A DNA stretch of 64,000 bases from Acidiflorens sp963841945 (GTDB lineage: Bacteria; Acidobacteriota; Terriglobia; Terriglobales; Acidobacteriaceae). The stretch is taken from the NCBI GenBank assembly GCA_963841945.1, contig CAWJFC010000005.1, positions 62,001 through 126,000 of the forward strand. The letters run 5' to 3'. The notes below the pieces were generated by a model. It had not been told where the DNA came from and did no database searches. It saw only the letters and a program-made list of their open reading frames with translations. A program made the position numbers and the translations under genes. Positions 47,832 through 58,587 of this stretch are shown one piece after another (the stretch's first letter is position 1; each line of letters starts with the position of its first letter).

Positions 47832-50800
47832 GTGGCGCTTTGTTTCAATGGTCTGGCTCGTGCGCTCGGCGTTTTCTGTCTCGCGGCTTTATTTTTCTTC
47901 ATCTCCCTCGCCGTCCTCTGGTTGGCTTCGCTGACCGCGGTGTCGCTCTACGCTCAGGAATCGGACAACACGACCGCCGGAACCATTCAGGGCACCGTTC
48001 TCGATGAAGACGGGAATCCGGTTGAGGGCGCCCGCATTTCCTACTCCTCGCAATCGACCGAGACGCGCGGCACAACAAACGCCGACAAGAAGGGCGTCTA
48101 CGTCAGCGAACAGTTGCCGGCGACCACCTACCTTGTAGTCGCCGAAGGGCGGGATCTGCTCCCCGCGAAGCGCACTGTGACGGTGACGGCCGGCGCCGCC
48201 GCGACCGCCAATTTCCGTCTCGAGTGGATCAACCCCGGCCCGGTGCGACTGCAAAGCCAGTACACAGGCGATGAACCGGAAGAACTGCCCATCAACGGTC
48301 GCAATTACCTTACCCCAGGCGAACTTTTTCCTGGCGTGCAGGTGGTCGACGGCGCAGCTCTCGATCCCGGGAAGAGCGGCACGCAAACGCTGGGGATCGA
48401 GAGCAATCTCGGACGCACCACGCGCTACGACTACGATGAGATCGAGTCCATGGACGAGACAAAGGGCGCGGCCGAATACACGCTGCCATCGGAAGCGGTT
48501 CACGAAGTCGTCATTTCTCGCGAACTACCCGAAACCTACCAGTCTCTCAACGCCTCCGGCTCTGTCCGCGTGCTGACGCGCAGTGGCGGCGACGAGTGGC
48601 ACGGCAACATCTTTGGCAATCTTCGCGACCAGACGCTCGGGCTCGCGGGCTTTCCTGACGGCTCCGATTACAGCCGCCAGCAGTATGGATTCGGAGTGGG
48701 CGGCTCGGTGATTAAAGACAAAGCGTTCGTATTCGCCGCCGGCGAGCGCAGCAAACAGGATGGGCTCCTGCCAACTGAAGTAGGTTACCCGGCTCCGAAC
48801 GGCACTGCGTTGCGCGACGCCTATTTTCGCCAGAACATGTTCCTCGCGCGCCTCGACTATGACGTCAGCGAGAATATGAAGTTCTTCGTTCGCCTCGGCT
48901 ACGACAACGCGAATCTGGTCGGGCCCCAGAATAGTTTTTCGAGTTACCGCAACCAGCTTAATGTTCCGTCCGCCGCCTTCGGTCTCGACTGGAACCACGG
49001 CCGCTTCCTTCATAGCGCGCGCTTCGGCATTCAAAAAATGGTCAATGCGGTCAATCCCGACCTTGGCGCCTCTCTCATCGATCCGGCGGCTCCCTTTCAC
49101 ATTCAGTTGGGCTCGTACTCGATTGGGCCGTCGATCGTCGGGCCGCGGCAAACCGTCCAGCGCGACCTCTTCGGCCGTTACGACAGCATCACCCGTTTTC
49201 GCGTCGATCACGCCATCCGCTTCGGAGCCGCCGTTCACCGCATCAATCAGGGGGACTTCTTCGATCCCGGCGGCCTTGGTCCGTCGGTCACGAGTTCCAA
49301 CGGATTGGCTACCATCTCGGCCATCGACGGCAACCCGCTGCTCACCGGCGGCGCGCTCGATCCTCTGAATTATCCGGTCGGCACCTTTACGATCTTCAAC
49401 GGCCTCGGCGGCTTCAGCGAAAACTCCGCCTTCAACCACTCCACCGGCGGACACAACGACACCCGCATCGAAGGCTACTTCGGCGACAAGTTCAGCGCTT
49501 TGCCGAACCTGAACATCATCTTCGGATTGAATTACGTCTACGACACCAACCGCAGCGACAGCGACCTTGCATCCATTCCCTGCTCGGCAATCAATACCGG
49601 CATTGTCACCACTGCGCCCTGCTCCGGCAACAACCTGATCCTCAATCAATTCGGCTATCTGCCTCCGTTCACGCAGGGCCTGTTTCAGCCGCTCGGCAAT
49701 CGCATTCACAATCCGTACAACAATTTCTCTCCGCAACTCGGCCTGGCATGGGATCCCGGGCACAATGGCCGCACTGTGGTGCGCGCCGGCGCGGGCATTT
49801 TCTACGACAACTTTCTGCTGCAGAATACCTATCAGGACCGCATCAACCGTCTCTCGAATGGTCAATACAATCGCAGCCTGACGCTGTGCCCGACCGGATC
49901 GATCTTGTTTCCCGACAGCGCCGCGTTAGGCCATGCGGATGTCGTGAACAACGTCGACGGGCTCGATATTGCCTCCCAAATCTGCGGGCAGCCGCTCGGC
50001 TCCCTTCAGACGCCCATGGCTGGCGGCTCGGCGGTGCAGGTCTCAACTGCAATTCAGGATTTGCAATCGCAATTCCTGGCCAATCAGGCCACCGTGACCG
50101 GCGGCCCGAACACCTACTCGCTCGCCAACAGCCTGGCTGACTTCGGCGGCATGCTGGCCCCCACCTTCCGCACTCCGCGCGTCTACCACATCACCGCCGG
50201 AATCGAACGCCAGATGGGCATTCGCAGCATGTTCTCGATCGATTACATGCGCAACGAGGGCACCGGGTTCCCACTCGGCATCGACTCCAACCATGTCGGC
50301 GATGCGACGCTGCTTACCGATGGCGCAAACCTTAATCCCTCGCTAAACACGTACGCCGCCGAGCTTTCGGCAATCAACAACACCGTGACGCCCTATGGCT
50401 GCGGGCCGGCAGTATCGGCGGGCGGCAGTTCGCAAACGGCCATTAATTGTTATCTCGCGGCCAATCCCACGGCCAGCATCACTGACTTCGCCCGCAACGG
50501 TCTCGACTCCAGCAATTCCTTCTGCGGACCCTTCCCTTGCTCGGTGCTCAACAAGCAGGATGTTTTCGGCAATCCACAGCAGGCTTCTTTCGGCGGAGTC
50601 AATCCCGCCGTCGGCTCGAACATCATGTACTTCCCGAGCGGGCGCTCACAGTACCAGGCGCTGCACGCGGTCTATCACACCTCCACTGGCGCGAATCCTA
50701 TGCGGCGCGTGCAGAAGATCGATTTCGCGCTCGCCTACACGCTCTCGCGCTATCGCAGCAACGTTGCCGAGTCCAACGGCAGTGGCGGCGACTACTCAAT

Positions 50801-51593
50801 TCTCACCGTCGCCCAAGACTACAATCGCCCCCATCTCGGGCACTTCCACTCCTCGGGACTCGACCGCACGCATCAGATCGCCTTCACGCCCACCGTCGAA
50901 ACGCCTTACGGGCTGCATATTTCCACGGTCATGCTGTTCGCCTCGCCGCTTCCTCTCACCGCCTACGTTCCACAGCTTAATGGCGGCGGAGTACCGGGAG
51001 AAATCTTCCGCAGCGATCTGAGCGGCGACGGAACCGTCGGAGACATGCTGACGGGCACATACATGGGCACCACCGGAAAATACACCAGTAGCAAGATCAA
51101 CAGTGCCATCGCCTACTACAACCGCAACGTCGCGGGACAATTGACGCCCGCCGGTGACGCGCTGGCCGGCGCCGGCCTGTTTAGCGCATCCCAACTGCAC
51201 GCCCTCGGCGCCTATGCGCCGCTGATCTCTTCCTGCAATCCGCCCGATCCCAGCTGCGGCGTTCCGGGGCGCGCCGCCGAGGCGAACTGGCTCAAGACCA
51301 TCGATCTGCGCCTGAACTGGCCGTTCGCGGTCGGAGAGCGCTTCAAGGTCGAGCCCCACTTTTCCGTCTTCAACGTCTTCAATCTCGCCAATTATGGTGG
51401 CCCCGGAGCCCAGTTGAGCGGCATTCTCGATGGCTCGCCCGGCACGTCACTGAACAATTCGACATCCCCGGGCGTATGCGGCAACAACCTCTCCTACTGC
51501 ACCTCGAGGCTCGATCGCGTCCTCCCCGGCTCGGGCGTTTACGCCAACGGCGCGCCCCGGCAAATGGAGTTCGGACTACGGATCACGTTCTGA
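47832..51593 (+). CDS. Oar-like TonB-dependent receptor with carboxypeptidase-regulatory domain
   Basis: About 1253 residues from the GTG at 47832; the frame is open from 47667 and the exact start is uncertain (AGGAG lies almost against this GTG). The signal segment ALGVFCLAALFFFISLAVLW is followed by a carboxypeptidase-D-like beta domain (TIQGTVLDEDGNPVEGARIS), a plug with LPINGRNYLTPGELFPGVQV, then a long beta barrel with Asn/Tyr/Phe-rich strands. C-terminus PRQMEFGLRITF ends in Phe, as outer-membrane beta-barrels do. This is the large acidobacterial receptor type (Oar/CirA-like) for uptake of unknown oligomers. No tonB or exb genes nearby. Confidence 0.88.
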   Translation: MALCFNGLARALGVFCLAALFFFISLAVLWLASLTAVSLYAQESDNTTAGTIQGTVLDEDGNPVEGARISYSSQSTETRGTTNADKKGVYVSEQLPATTYLVVAEGRDLLPAKRTVTVTAGAAATANFRLEWINPGPVRLQSQYTGDEPEELPINGRNYLTPGELFPGVQVVDGAALDPGKSGTQTLGIESNLGRTTRYDYDEIESMDETKGAAEYTLPSEAVHEVVISRELPETYQSLNASGSVRVLTRSGGDEWHGNIFGNLRDQTLGLAGFPDGSDYSRQQYGFGVGGSVIKDKAFVFAAGERSKQDGLLPTEVGYPAPNGTALRDAYFRQNMFLARLDYDVSENMKFFVRLGYDNANLVGPQNSFSSYRNQLNVPSAAFGLDWNHGRFLHSARFGIQKMVNAVNPDLGASLIDPAAPFHIQLGSYSIGPSIVGPRQTVQRDLFGRYDSITRFRVDHAIRFGAAVHRINQGDFFDPGGLGPSVTSSNGLATISAIDGNPLLTGGALDPLNYPVGTFTIFNGLGGFSENSAFNHSTGGHNDTRIEGYFGDKFSALPNLNIIFGLNYVYDTNRSDSDLASIPCSAINTGIVTTAPCSGNNLILNQFGYLPPFTQGLFQPLGNRIHNPYNNFSPQLGLAWDPGHNGRTVVRAGAGIFYDNFLLQNTYQDRINRLSNGQYNRSLTLCPTGSILFPDSAALGHADVVNNVDGLDIASQICGQPLGSLQTPMAGGSAVQVSTAIQDLQSQFLANQATVTGGPNTYSLANSLADFGGMLAPTFRTPRVYHITAGIERQMGIRSMFSIDYMRNEGTGFPLGIDSNHVGDATLLTDGANLNPSLNTYAAELSAINNTVTPYGCGPAVSAGGSSQTAINCYLAANPTASITDFARNGLDSSNSFCGPFPCSVLNKQDVFGNPQQASFGGVNPAVGSNIMYFPSGRSQYQALHAVYHTSTGANPMRRVQKIDFALAYTLSRYRSNVAESNGSGGDYSILTVAQDYNRPHLGHFHSSGLDRTHQIAFTPTVETPYGLHISTVMLFASPLPLTAYVPQLNGGGVPGEIFRSDLSGDGTVGDMLTGTYMGTTGKYTSSKINSAIAYYNRNVAGQLTPAGDALAGAGLFSASQLHALGAYAPLISSCNPPDPSCGVPGRAAEANWLKTIDLRLNWPFAVGERFKVEPHFSVFNVFNLANYGGPGAQLSGILDGSPGTSLNNSTSPGVCGNNLSYCTSRLDRVLPGSGVYANGAPRQMEFGLRITF

Positions 51594-52019
51594 TCGAGCA
51601 ATAAACCGGTGACGTATGGCCCGCAAGCCCGGCCATCGGCTAGCCGAGAGCGGTCGGCTTGTCTAGTCCCGGGTGTGGTACGCGAGAATTTTGCGCGCGA
51701 AATTTTGACCGCAAATCATGACTCAAATTTTGCCTGCGAGCGCAAAATTCTGCCTCGTGTTGGTCGTTCGGAACACCGCTCCCAGAGCCTGAAAGAAGCT
51801 TTTTTTCACTGCTTTAGCCGACATTTTGCCGCAAGAGCGCAAACTTTTTATCTTTCCAAAAAAATTTCGCAGCAAGGGTACTTATTCGCTTGACTTAATC
51901 CCGGAATGAGCTAGATTTGCCTCCAGCCAGTGATGGTCTCCTGCTTCCCCGCAGGGCCCCACCGGCGGGATGTTTGCTTCTAACGTTAGATTCACAAAAC
52001 TTCCAGGAGGAAATACTCA
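51594..52019. other. Intergenic region with promoter candidate
   Basis: About 425 bases without a gene. Repeated AAATTTTG/CAAAATT words occur at 51688-51756 (GAATTTTGCGCGCGAAATTT and others), giving imperfect palindromes. A promoter for the gene at 52020 may be TTGACT (51890-51895), 16-bp spacer, TAGATT (51912-51917). Confidence 0.4.
51890..51917 (+). promoter_or_regulatory. Candidate sigma-70 promoter for the secreted protein gene
   Basis: TTGACT and TAGATT with a 16-bp spacer, about 100 bases before the GTG start at 52020. Matches four to five of six positions at each box. No experimental support. Confidence 0.35.
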
Positions 52020-52541
52020 GTGAAAAAGCTTCTTGTAGTTCTCGCGGTTTTGGCAATTGGCACGGTAGCCGCTTCGGCGCAGACGTTCAGCTTCTGGAAC
52101 TCTGCCGGCACAGAGCAGTATTGCAACTTCAACGTTATCGACTATAACTCCGGTGGCGTGGTTGCCGGCTATGACGACATCACGACTGCTTGCGGGCTGG
52201 CCATCAATTCCCCGATCGTTGGCTTCAATGCCAGCGTGACGAACCTTGGCGAGTCGGCTTCTGGTAAGGGCGTTGTTGTCGGCGACGGCATCTACGACGC
52301 GGAATACGAAGCGTTCTCTGGCCTGCAGTGGACGGTTTTCCAGTCCCTGGCGTACAGCAAGACCAACAAAAAGACCGGCCGCTTCTCTGGCAAGTATGGC
52401 TGGGAAGGCGTTGCTGGCTACTACACCGGCACCTACTTCGGTGACAACTACGGCTACCTCGGCTCGACCGCTCCGGCAAAGAACTCGGTTGCTGGTGGCA
52501 AAACGACCGCTGGCATGAGCCGCAACATTGTCAAACGGTAA
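52020..52541 (+). CDS. Small secreted protein, unknown
   Basis: A 173-residue protein. GTG start with a strong AGGAGG 10 bases upstream. Signal peptide MKKLLVVLAVLAIGTVAASA (cleavage near ASAQ). The mature part is rich in Gly, Tyr, Asn, Thr (EQYCNFNVIDYNSGGVVAGY, then GYYTGTYFGDNYGYLGS) with two Cys that may form a disulfide. The strong ribosome site and terminator suggest high expression. No family recognised. Confidence 0.78.
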   Translation: MKKLLVVLAVLAIGTVAASAQTFSFWNSAGTEQYCNFNVIDYNSGGVVAGYDDITTACGLAINSPIVGFNASVTNLGESASGKGVVVGDGIYDAEYEAFSGLQWTVFQSLAYSKTNKKTGRFSGKYGWEGVAGYYTGTYFGDNYGYLGSTAPAKNSVAGGKTTAGMSRNIVKR

Positions 52542-52567
52542 CGAATCACCATCGATGTAGTTCCATT

Positions 52568-52601
52568 AAGCCACGCCGGATTACGGCGTGGCTTTCTTTT
52601 T
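52568..52601 (+). terminator. Rho-independent terminator
   Basis: AAGCCACGCCG (52568-52578), loop GATTA, CGGCGTGGCTT (52584-52594), then TCTTTTTG. It is 27 bases after the stop of the secreted protein gene. Confidence 0.92.
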
Positions 52602-52670
52602 GCATTCCTAAGGCCTGAGCACGCCATCAGCGGATTTGTGCGATAGTATTACCCGGGAGGAACCTCAGAG

Positions 52671-53408
52671 ATGATTCGACCAATCGCAGCCTTGCTGTTC
52701 GCGGGCTGCCTTACCCTGCAGATATCGGCGCAGGAGCCTTCGTCACCTTCATCACCCACTCAGACACCGGCCGCATCAAATCAGGCCCCGGCCGGACAGG
52801 CATCCGCCTCGGAGTCAACCCAATTCCCGCTGGATCGGTTCCGCGAGTTTTCGGCGATTCAGAACGGGGGTATTAGTCCGGGGAGCGACTGGGATGGATA
52901 TGTCTACCGTTCCGGCGATTTGATGAGGATGCAGGCCGTCCAGCAGGGGAAGACGCAGTATTTCGTTGACGATTTGGCAAAAGGGACATCCTACGGTCTC
53001 TCGGCGGGGGGATGCGCCAAATTATCCCTTCTTTATTCCCGCACTTTTCCTTTTTTCATGTCGGGCCCCGGCTACACCTACGAACGGGTCGCAGTCGGCG
53101 AAGACACGGTGGACGGCCATCACTGCCACGTGGAAGATGTCACGGTCCATAACAAGAAATTTGTGCATCCGGCCCATTTCCGGCTCTATGAAGCGGACGA
53201 TCTGCAGGGATTTCCCATTAAAATTGTGAATCAACAGGAAAAAGTGCGGCAATGGGTTATCCGCTACAAGAACGTAGTGCTGGGTCCTCAGGACCCCACG
53301 CTCTTTGTAGTCCCACGCGATTGCCAATCGCTGGAGGGTTTGGCCCCTGTGCATCCGGCTCACCACGACGCGAAGCCCAAGAATGCACCGGCCGATAGTC
53401 CGAAGTAG
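52671..53408 (+). CDS. Secreted protein of unknown function
   Basis: A 245-residue protein; GGGAGG precedes the ATG. Signal peptide MIRPIAALLFAGCLTLQISA, then a Ser/Pro/Ala-rich linker (about residues 22-50). The domain runs FPLDRFREFSAIQNGGISPG, DLMRMQAVQQGKTQYFVDDL, then YERVAVGEDTVDGHHCHVED and YEADDLQGFPIKIV. The beta-rich pattern recalls LolA-like periplasmic proteins, but I would not assign it. C-terminus His/Pro-rich. Its promoter lies in the short gap after the terminator. Confidence 0.72.
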   Translation: MIRPIAALLFAGCLTLQISAQEPSSPSSPTQTPAASNQAPAGQASASESTQFPLDRFREFSAIQNGGISPGSDWDGYVYRSGDLMRMQAVQQGKTQYFVDDLAKGTSYGLSAGGCAKLSLLYSRTFPFFMSGPGYTYERVAVGEDTVDGHHCHVEDVTVHNKKFVHPAHFRLYEADDLQGFPIKIVNQQEKVRQWVIRYKNVVLGPQDPTLFVVPRDCQSLEGLAPVHPAHHDAKPKNAPADSPK

Positions 53409-53629
53409 GAGCGGCCTTTGCGGAACGCTTGGGGATACTTTGGGCCAAGAGCTCGCGTCATACTTGCGGATGCTTTTCGGTCGTGTCGATTCCTGCCGAG
53501 AGGCGGACCTTGTTATCCACACAGCCCCGCCTTGACACTGCCTCACACGCGTGCCAGAGTGTGCTATCACTGAAACCCCGGAGTGCTGACGAGGGGGGGC
53601 AGAACCGGGGAGTGAACAGGGAAAAAACG

Positions 53630-54157
53630 ATGAAGATGATCAAGCTGTTCGCATGTGTATTCGCCACCACTCTACTCGTCAGCCTTGCGCCAGCCCAGGA
53701 ACTTAGCGCACCGTCAACTGCGGTTTACGTTTTGAACTCCGAGGGCGGATCCGCCCTTCAATATAATTTCCAAGAAGGCGCCACCGTCAGCTTCTTTGCC
53801 ACCAAACAGAGGACAAGCTACGGCTTCAGTAATTCAGCAAACACCCTCGAGATCCAAACCGTGAACGGGGTCACGGAACTAAACGTGTTTGAAAATGCCA
53901 AGGGCGCATGCAACGCCGTCAGTGGCACATGCTCGTATTTTGGGACCTTCACCCAGCTTCGAATGGATACGGTGACGAACTCCGACGGTTCAAGCTATAT
54001 CATCATGACCGGCGACTTGGTCGGCTCCTTTACAGACTACCGCGGAACCGTCTATCCGAACACGGTTGCACATTATTATACGGAGACCTATCCGGCGACC
54101 GACGGAATAACAGTCGGAGGGCCTGCCGGGTTGACGATCGTGCTTTCTTACAACTGA
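53630..54157 (+). CDS. Small secreted protein, unknown
   Basis: About 175 residues from the ATG at 53630 (CAGGG upstream); the frame is open from 53429, but only this start gives a signal peptide (MKMIKLFACVFATTLLVSLA). The mature domain is beta-rich: VYVLNSEGGSALQYNFQEGA, then SFFATKQRTSYGFSNSANTL and CNAVSGTCSYFGTFTQL with a possible disulfide. No family recognised. A terminator follows. Confidence 0.7.
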   Translation: MKMIKLFACVFATTLLVSLAPAQELSAPSTAVYVLNSEGGSALQYNFQEGATVSFFATKQRTSYGFSNSANTLEIQTVNGVTELNVFENAKGACNAVSGTCSYFGTFTQLRMDTVTNSDGSSYIIMTGDLVGSFTDYRGTVYPNTVAHYYTETYPATDGITVGGPAGLTIVLSYN

Positions 54158-54180
54158 TGCGCTTCTGGTCTTAACATCAG

Positions 54181-54212
54181 GGCCACGTGGTTCTCCGCGT
54201 GGCCTTCTTGTT
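54181..54212 (+). terminator. Probable Rho-independent terminator
   Basis: GGCCACG (54181-54187) pairs with CGTGGCC (54198-54204), followed by TTCTTGTTG. Located 24 bases after the stop of the secreted protein. Confidence 0.65.
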
Positions 54213-54355
54213 GAGCCCTACCGTTCCTCCACGTTGATCATTGCAGTCACGTTTGGGAATCGACGGTAGTCGCCTCACGGGTGCAGCAGCGCCCCGAAGG
54301 GACGGTTTTGGTAAAATCAATTTAATCCCCTGCCCACGATAAAGGTCCTTTTCAA

Positions 54356-56428
54356 ATGCGCGGAATTCGTTTCTTGATGTGCGTAGTCTCTCTTGTAGCT
54401 GGCTGTTTTGCGGCGGATAGTCCCCACCCGCAGGCCGGAGCTGCCAGTCCCAGCGCGCAGCCAGAAGCTGCCTACCCCAATATCATCCTGATCACGATGG
54501 ATACCACGCGCGCCGACCGCATGGGATTCATGGGCTCAAAGCGCGGGCTCACGCCCAATCTCGATAAGCTGGCGCTGGACTCCACGGTCTTCACCCGTGC
54601 CTATACACAGGCTCCTTTTACGCCCGCCTCTCACGCAACCATTCTTTCGGGTACCTATCCGCAGTATCATCAGGTTTTCGCCTTTCCCATGCCTCTGGCG
54701 AAGACCGTTCCCTACCTGCCTGAGATTCTGGGAACCAAGGGCTACCACACCGCGGCTTTCGTTGGCTCCATGGCCCTCGACCCAACGTGGAGCGTTCCCG
54801 GCTTTGATCGCGGCTTTGAAACCTACTACACCCACTTCCAGCCGGGACCGGAGGGCAGTCCGGACCGGTACAACAGCGTCGAATATCGGGCGGGCGAGGT
54901 AGTCAAGCACGCTACTGGCTGGCTCGGCAGCCGACCGGCCGGACCATTTTTCGCATGGGTCCACATGTTCGATCCGCACGATCCCTACGACCCACCCCAG
55001 CCCTACAAAACGCGCTACGCCAAAGCGCTCTATGACGGAGAGATTGCCTACATGGATTCGGCGTTGGGCAGTCTCTTCCGCCAGTTGAAGGCTGCGGGGC
55101 TCTATGATGGAGCCCTGATAGTCATCACCGCCGATCATGGCGAAGCGCTCGGAGCCCATGGCGAAGACCAGCACGGCATCCTTCTCTATGACGAAACCAT
55201 TCATGTTCCGCTGCTGATCAAGCTGCCGCATCAAGCTGCGGAGAAGCGCATTGAAACCACGGTGGAGCTCGCCGATATCATGCCGACCGTGCTGGGCTCG
55301 CTCGGCATCCCGCTGCCGGACAAAGTGCAGGGACAGTCTCTGCTCGGCTTCCTGCAACCGGGCACTCCCAATGGGAAGACAGCCGCCAATGCCTGGCAGG
55401 ATCGCCCCGCCTATTCCGAGGCCGATTACGGGCATCTCGCCTTTGGCTGGAGCGCGATTAAATCTTTGCGCACGGGGAAATATTTCTATGTAGAAGCGCC
55501 GCGCCGCGAGCTATACGATCAGGTGAACGATCCCGGTGCCGAGCACAACCTGGCGCAAACGTCGCCTGCCGTGGCTGACACTCTGTCAGCCAAGCTGAGG
55601 GATTTTCTACAGAATACGACCAACGCCGCGGAGAGGCCAAAGACGGTTGTCAGCCAGGAACAGACCCATGAGCTTACCGCGCTGGGCTACATCGCGAAAA
55701 GCGACAATCCTGCCTTGGCTGCCTCCCCGGAACATGGGGCCGATCCTAAGGACAAGGTCGGAATCGTGAATTCGATCAATAAAATTAACGACCTGCTTCA
55801 AGCCCATAAGTGTCCTCAGGCGATCCCGCTGATGCAGAAAGCGATTGCAGGAGACCCTAACATCGCCGTCTTGCATTTCTTTTATGGCGGCTGCTACCTG
55901 GAGGCTCAGGACTACGAAAAAGCTGCTCCCGAGTTGAGCAAGGCGGTCGAACTCGATCCCGGCTTCACCCATGCCGAGATGCAATTGGGCCGCGCTTGGA
56001 TGAGACTCGAGCGCTTCCCTGAGGCTACCACTGCCTTTGAGGACGTGGTCAAGGCGGAACCGGGCAATGTGGAAGCTCACATTTTTCTGATCGTCCTCTA
56101 TGCCAAGGCGAAACGCCGGCAGGATGAAATCAAAGAGTGCCGAACTGTGCTGGCGGTGATACCTGACAACTTCGGCGCGAACCTCAATCTCGGCAGAGCG
56201 TTGGTGGACACGGGAGATTTCGAGGGCGCCGTTCAGCCGCTCCAGAACGCGATCAAAGGCAAGCCTGACCGGCCTGGGCCGCACATGCTTTTGTCGGATG
56301 TGTACGAGAAGCTGGGAAAGCATGCGGATTCCGAGAGGGAACGAGCGGAAGGTATACACCTCGGAGCGACTCCCACCGCCCCCCAATCCGACCCCGAAGC
56401 GGGCCAAGACATTCCCAACCATCGGTGA
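54356..56428 (+). CDS. Sulfatase-fold protein with Thr in place of the sulfatase Cys, plus TPR domain
   Basis: A 690-residue exported protein (signal peptide to about residue 20, possible lipobox-like Cys17). Alkaline-phosphatase-superfamily domain about residues 40-415: NIILITMDTTRADRMGFMGS (metal site), APFTPASHATILSGTYP with Thr89 where arylsulfatases have Cys/Ser, HMFDPHDPYDPP, and metal-binding TADHGEALGAHGEDQHG. The C-terminal TPR region (about 475-680) has repeats such as AAPELSKAVELDPGFTHAEM and ATTAFEDVVKAEPGNVEAHI. Without Cys/Ser no formylglycine can form, so a phosphoesterase or transferase role is more likely than sulfatase. Overlaps the next, related gene. Confidence 0.88.
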   Translation: MRGIRFLMCVVSLVAGCFAADSPHPQAGAASPSAQPEAAYPNIILITMDTTRADRMGFMGSKRGLTPNLDKLALDSTVFTRAYTQAPFTPASHATILSGTYPQYHQVFAFPMPLAKTVPYLPEILGTKGYHTAAFVGSMALDPTWSVPGFDRGFETYYTHFQPGPEGSPDRYNSVEYRAGEVVKHATGWLGSRPAGPFFAWVHMFDPHDPYDPPQPYKTRYAKALYDGEIAYMDSALGSLFRQLKAAGLYDGALIVITADHGEALGAHGEDQHGILLYDETIHVPLLIKLPHQAAEKRIETTVELADIMPTVLGSLGIPLPDKVQGQSLLGFLQPGTPNGKTAANAWQDRPAYSEADYGHLAFGWSAIKSLRTGKYFYVEAPRRELYDQVNDPGAEHNLAQTSPAVADTLSAKLRDFLQNTTNAAERPKTVVSQEQTHELTALGYIAKSDNPALAASPEHGADPKDKVGIVNSINKINDLLQAHKCPQAIPLMQKAIAGDPNIAVLHFFYGGCYLEAQDYEKAAPELSKAVELDPGFTHAEMQLGRAWMRLERFPEATTAFEDVVKAEPGNVEAHIFLIVLYAKAKRRQDEIKECRTVLAVIPDNFGANLNLGRALVDTGDFEGAVQPLQNAIKGKPDRPGPHMLLSDVYEKLGKHADSERERAEGIHLGATPTAPQSDPEAGQDIPNHR

Positions 56429-58540
56429 GCAACGGGATGAACACCTATCCTCCCTCGCGTGGCATGGCAGACAGGTTTCTCGGCGTTTTCGTAGCCGGGT
56501 GCTGCACGCTCCTTTGCGTGGCTGGGATTCTGGTGGCCAGTGCCGTGGCAGCGTCGAACCCGCCCGCGGCGGCCAAACCGGTCGTCCCCGCGTCTGGACC
56601 TCCTAACATTATTCTGGTCACGCTGGACACCACGCGCGCGGACCGGATGGGATTTCTAGGTTCGAAGCGCGGGCTGACGCCCAATCTTGACGCTCTGGCG
56701 AAGCAATCGGCTGTGTTCACTCGTGCGTATACTCAGGCTCCCCTTACTCCAACGGCGCACGCCACCATTCTCACGGGCACGTATCCGCAATTCCATCAGG
56801 TAAGCGATTTTCACGTGCCGCTGGCGAAGGACTTACCTTACGGACCGGAAATCCTGCATGGGAATGGATATCACACGGCAGCGTTCGTCGGCTCGATCGT
56901 GCTTGACCCGGCTCCGCCCTACGCTCCTGGCTTTGATCGCGGATTTGAGACCTACGATGCCGGTTTCCACAATGAAGGTCCCGGGCAGGATCGTTATCGT
57001 ACCGTCGAGAGACGCGGCGAGTGTGGTGCTGGCGCACGCCTTGGCATGGATGAACAAGCACCCGAAAGGCCCGTTTTTCATTTGGATCCATCTGTACGAT
57101 GCGCACGATCCTTACAATCCGCCGGAACCCTACAAGAGCCGTTATGCTTCGGCTCCCTATGACGGAGGAGTCGCATACGAGGATGCGGTCGTTGGAAAAT
57201 TGCTGCAGCAACTGAAATCGCGCGGCCTGTTCGACAGTGCGGTCATCGCCGTGATGGCCGACCATGGAGAATCGCTTGGGGATCACGGCGAAGACACCCA
57301 TGGGATTTTTCTTTACGATGAGACCATCCGGGTACCGCTCTTGATCAAACTCCCGCACTCGAGTGCCGGCAGTAAGCGGATCGACAAGCAGGTAGAACTG
57401 GTCGATGTGATGCCCACTCTATTGCAAGGAGCTAGCGTCGCCATTCCACAGGAGATGCAAGGGGAATCACTGCTGGGCTTGATGAAGGCGGAGACGGCGG
57501 GAGGCAATCCGCCCGCGCAGGCCTGGCATGACCGGCCGGTCTACTCGCAGTCGGATTATCCACGTAGTTTTGATTGGAGCGCATTGCGATCCCTGCGCTC
57601 AGAGAAATATCTGTACGTGCAGGCGCCGCGCCGGGAACTCTATGACGAAGCCGCGGACCCGAAAGCCGAGCATAACCTGGCGGCCTTCTCCACGCCGATA
57701 GCGGACACGCTCGCAAGCCAACTGCAGGCTCTGCGGCAGAAGACAAGCAGTAAGCGGGAGGCGCCCGGGCCTGCTCTTGACTCAGCGGCACAGGCGGACC
57801 TGGGAGCGCTGGGATACATGACATCGGCTGGAAATAACGCGAAAACCGACCCCGACCATGGGCCCGATCCAAAAGACATGATCGAAATTGCCAACATGAT
57901 CCATCGGGCCGAGCTATTGCAGGAAAGTATGCACGCCGACGAGTCGATCGCGCTGCTCGAGCAAGTTGTCGCCAAAAATCCCACCGCCGCATTTTATGAG
58001 AAGTTAGGCGAATGGCTGATGCGGAAGGAGGACTTTCAAAACGCTGTTCCCGCTTTGCGTAAGGCACTGGAAATGGATCCCAATAAGACCAAAGCCCAGT
58101 TCCTGCTGACTAAGAGCCTGATGAGTACCCAGGACTACGCTGCCGCGATTCCTGAGTTGGAAAAGTTGGTCGCGAAGGTACCAAACGCCGTGGAGGCGCA
58201 CAGCTTTCTCGAACTGGCTTACGCCCGCACCAACCGTCTGGCGGATGCCATCAGAGAATGCCACACCTTGCTGCAGTACGACCCACAAGACCATGGCAGT
58301 TACCTCATCCTTGGGCAATCCCAGGCGCGGTCAGGAGATCCTCAGGCTGGGATTTTGACGCTCAAGAAAGCGGCTTCGCTAGAGCCCGAGGATCCATTGG
58401 CGCACCTTTGGCTGGCGGACATTTATGATCAGCTTGGACAGAAGGCGGATGCGGCGGCAGAGCGCGCAGAAGCTAAGCGCCTGGCTGCCGTTCCGAGCGA
58501 CCCCAAGGCACCCTCTCGCGGTAAATCTGGGTCGCACTGA
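56425..58540 (+). CDS. Second sulfatase-fold/TPR protein, tandem paralogue (single-base frameshift)
   Basis: About 704 residues in two frames; starts with GTG at 56425 overlapping the previous stop, or ATG at 56437. The first frame carries the signal/anchor (FVAGCCTLLCVAGILVASAV), NIILVTLDTTRADRMGFLGS and APLTPTAHATILTGTYP (Thr108 in the nucleophile position), then turns to nonsense after DRYRTVERR. The +1 frame resumes with ASVVLAHALAWMNKHPKGPF, HLYDAHDPYNPPEPYK, MADHGESLGDHGEDTHG, and the TPR region to 58540. The extra base lies in 57010-57020. Clear tandem duplication of the preceding gene; same likely phosphoesterase-type chemistry in the periplasm. Confidence 0.87.
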
Positions 58541-58587
58541 TTTGAGGTTTGGATATCCAAATTGCACTTCGTAAGAGAGGTTTGGTT

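Noticed and set aside
48525..49865. A 446-codon frame antisense to the TonB receptor
   Set aside because: Antisense shadow; Val/Glu/Arg-rich composition typical of such frames and no motif.
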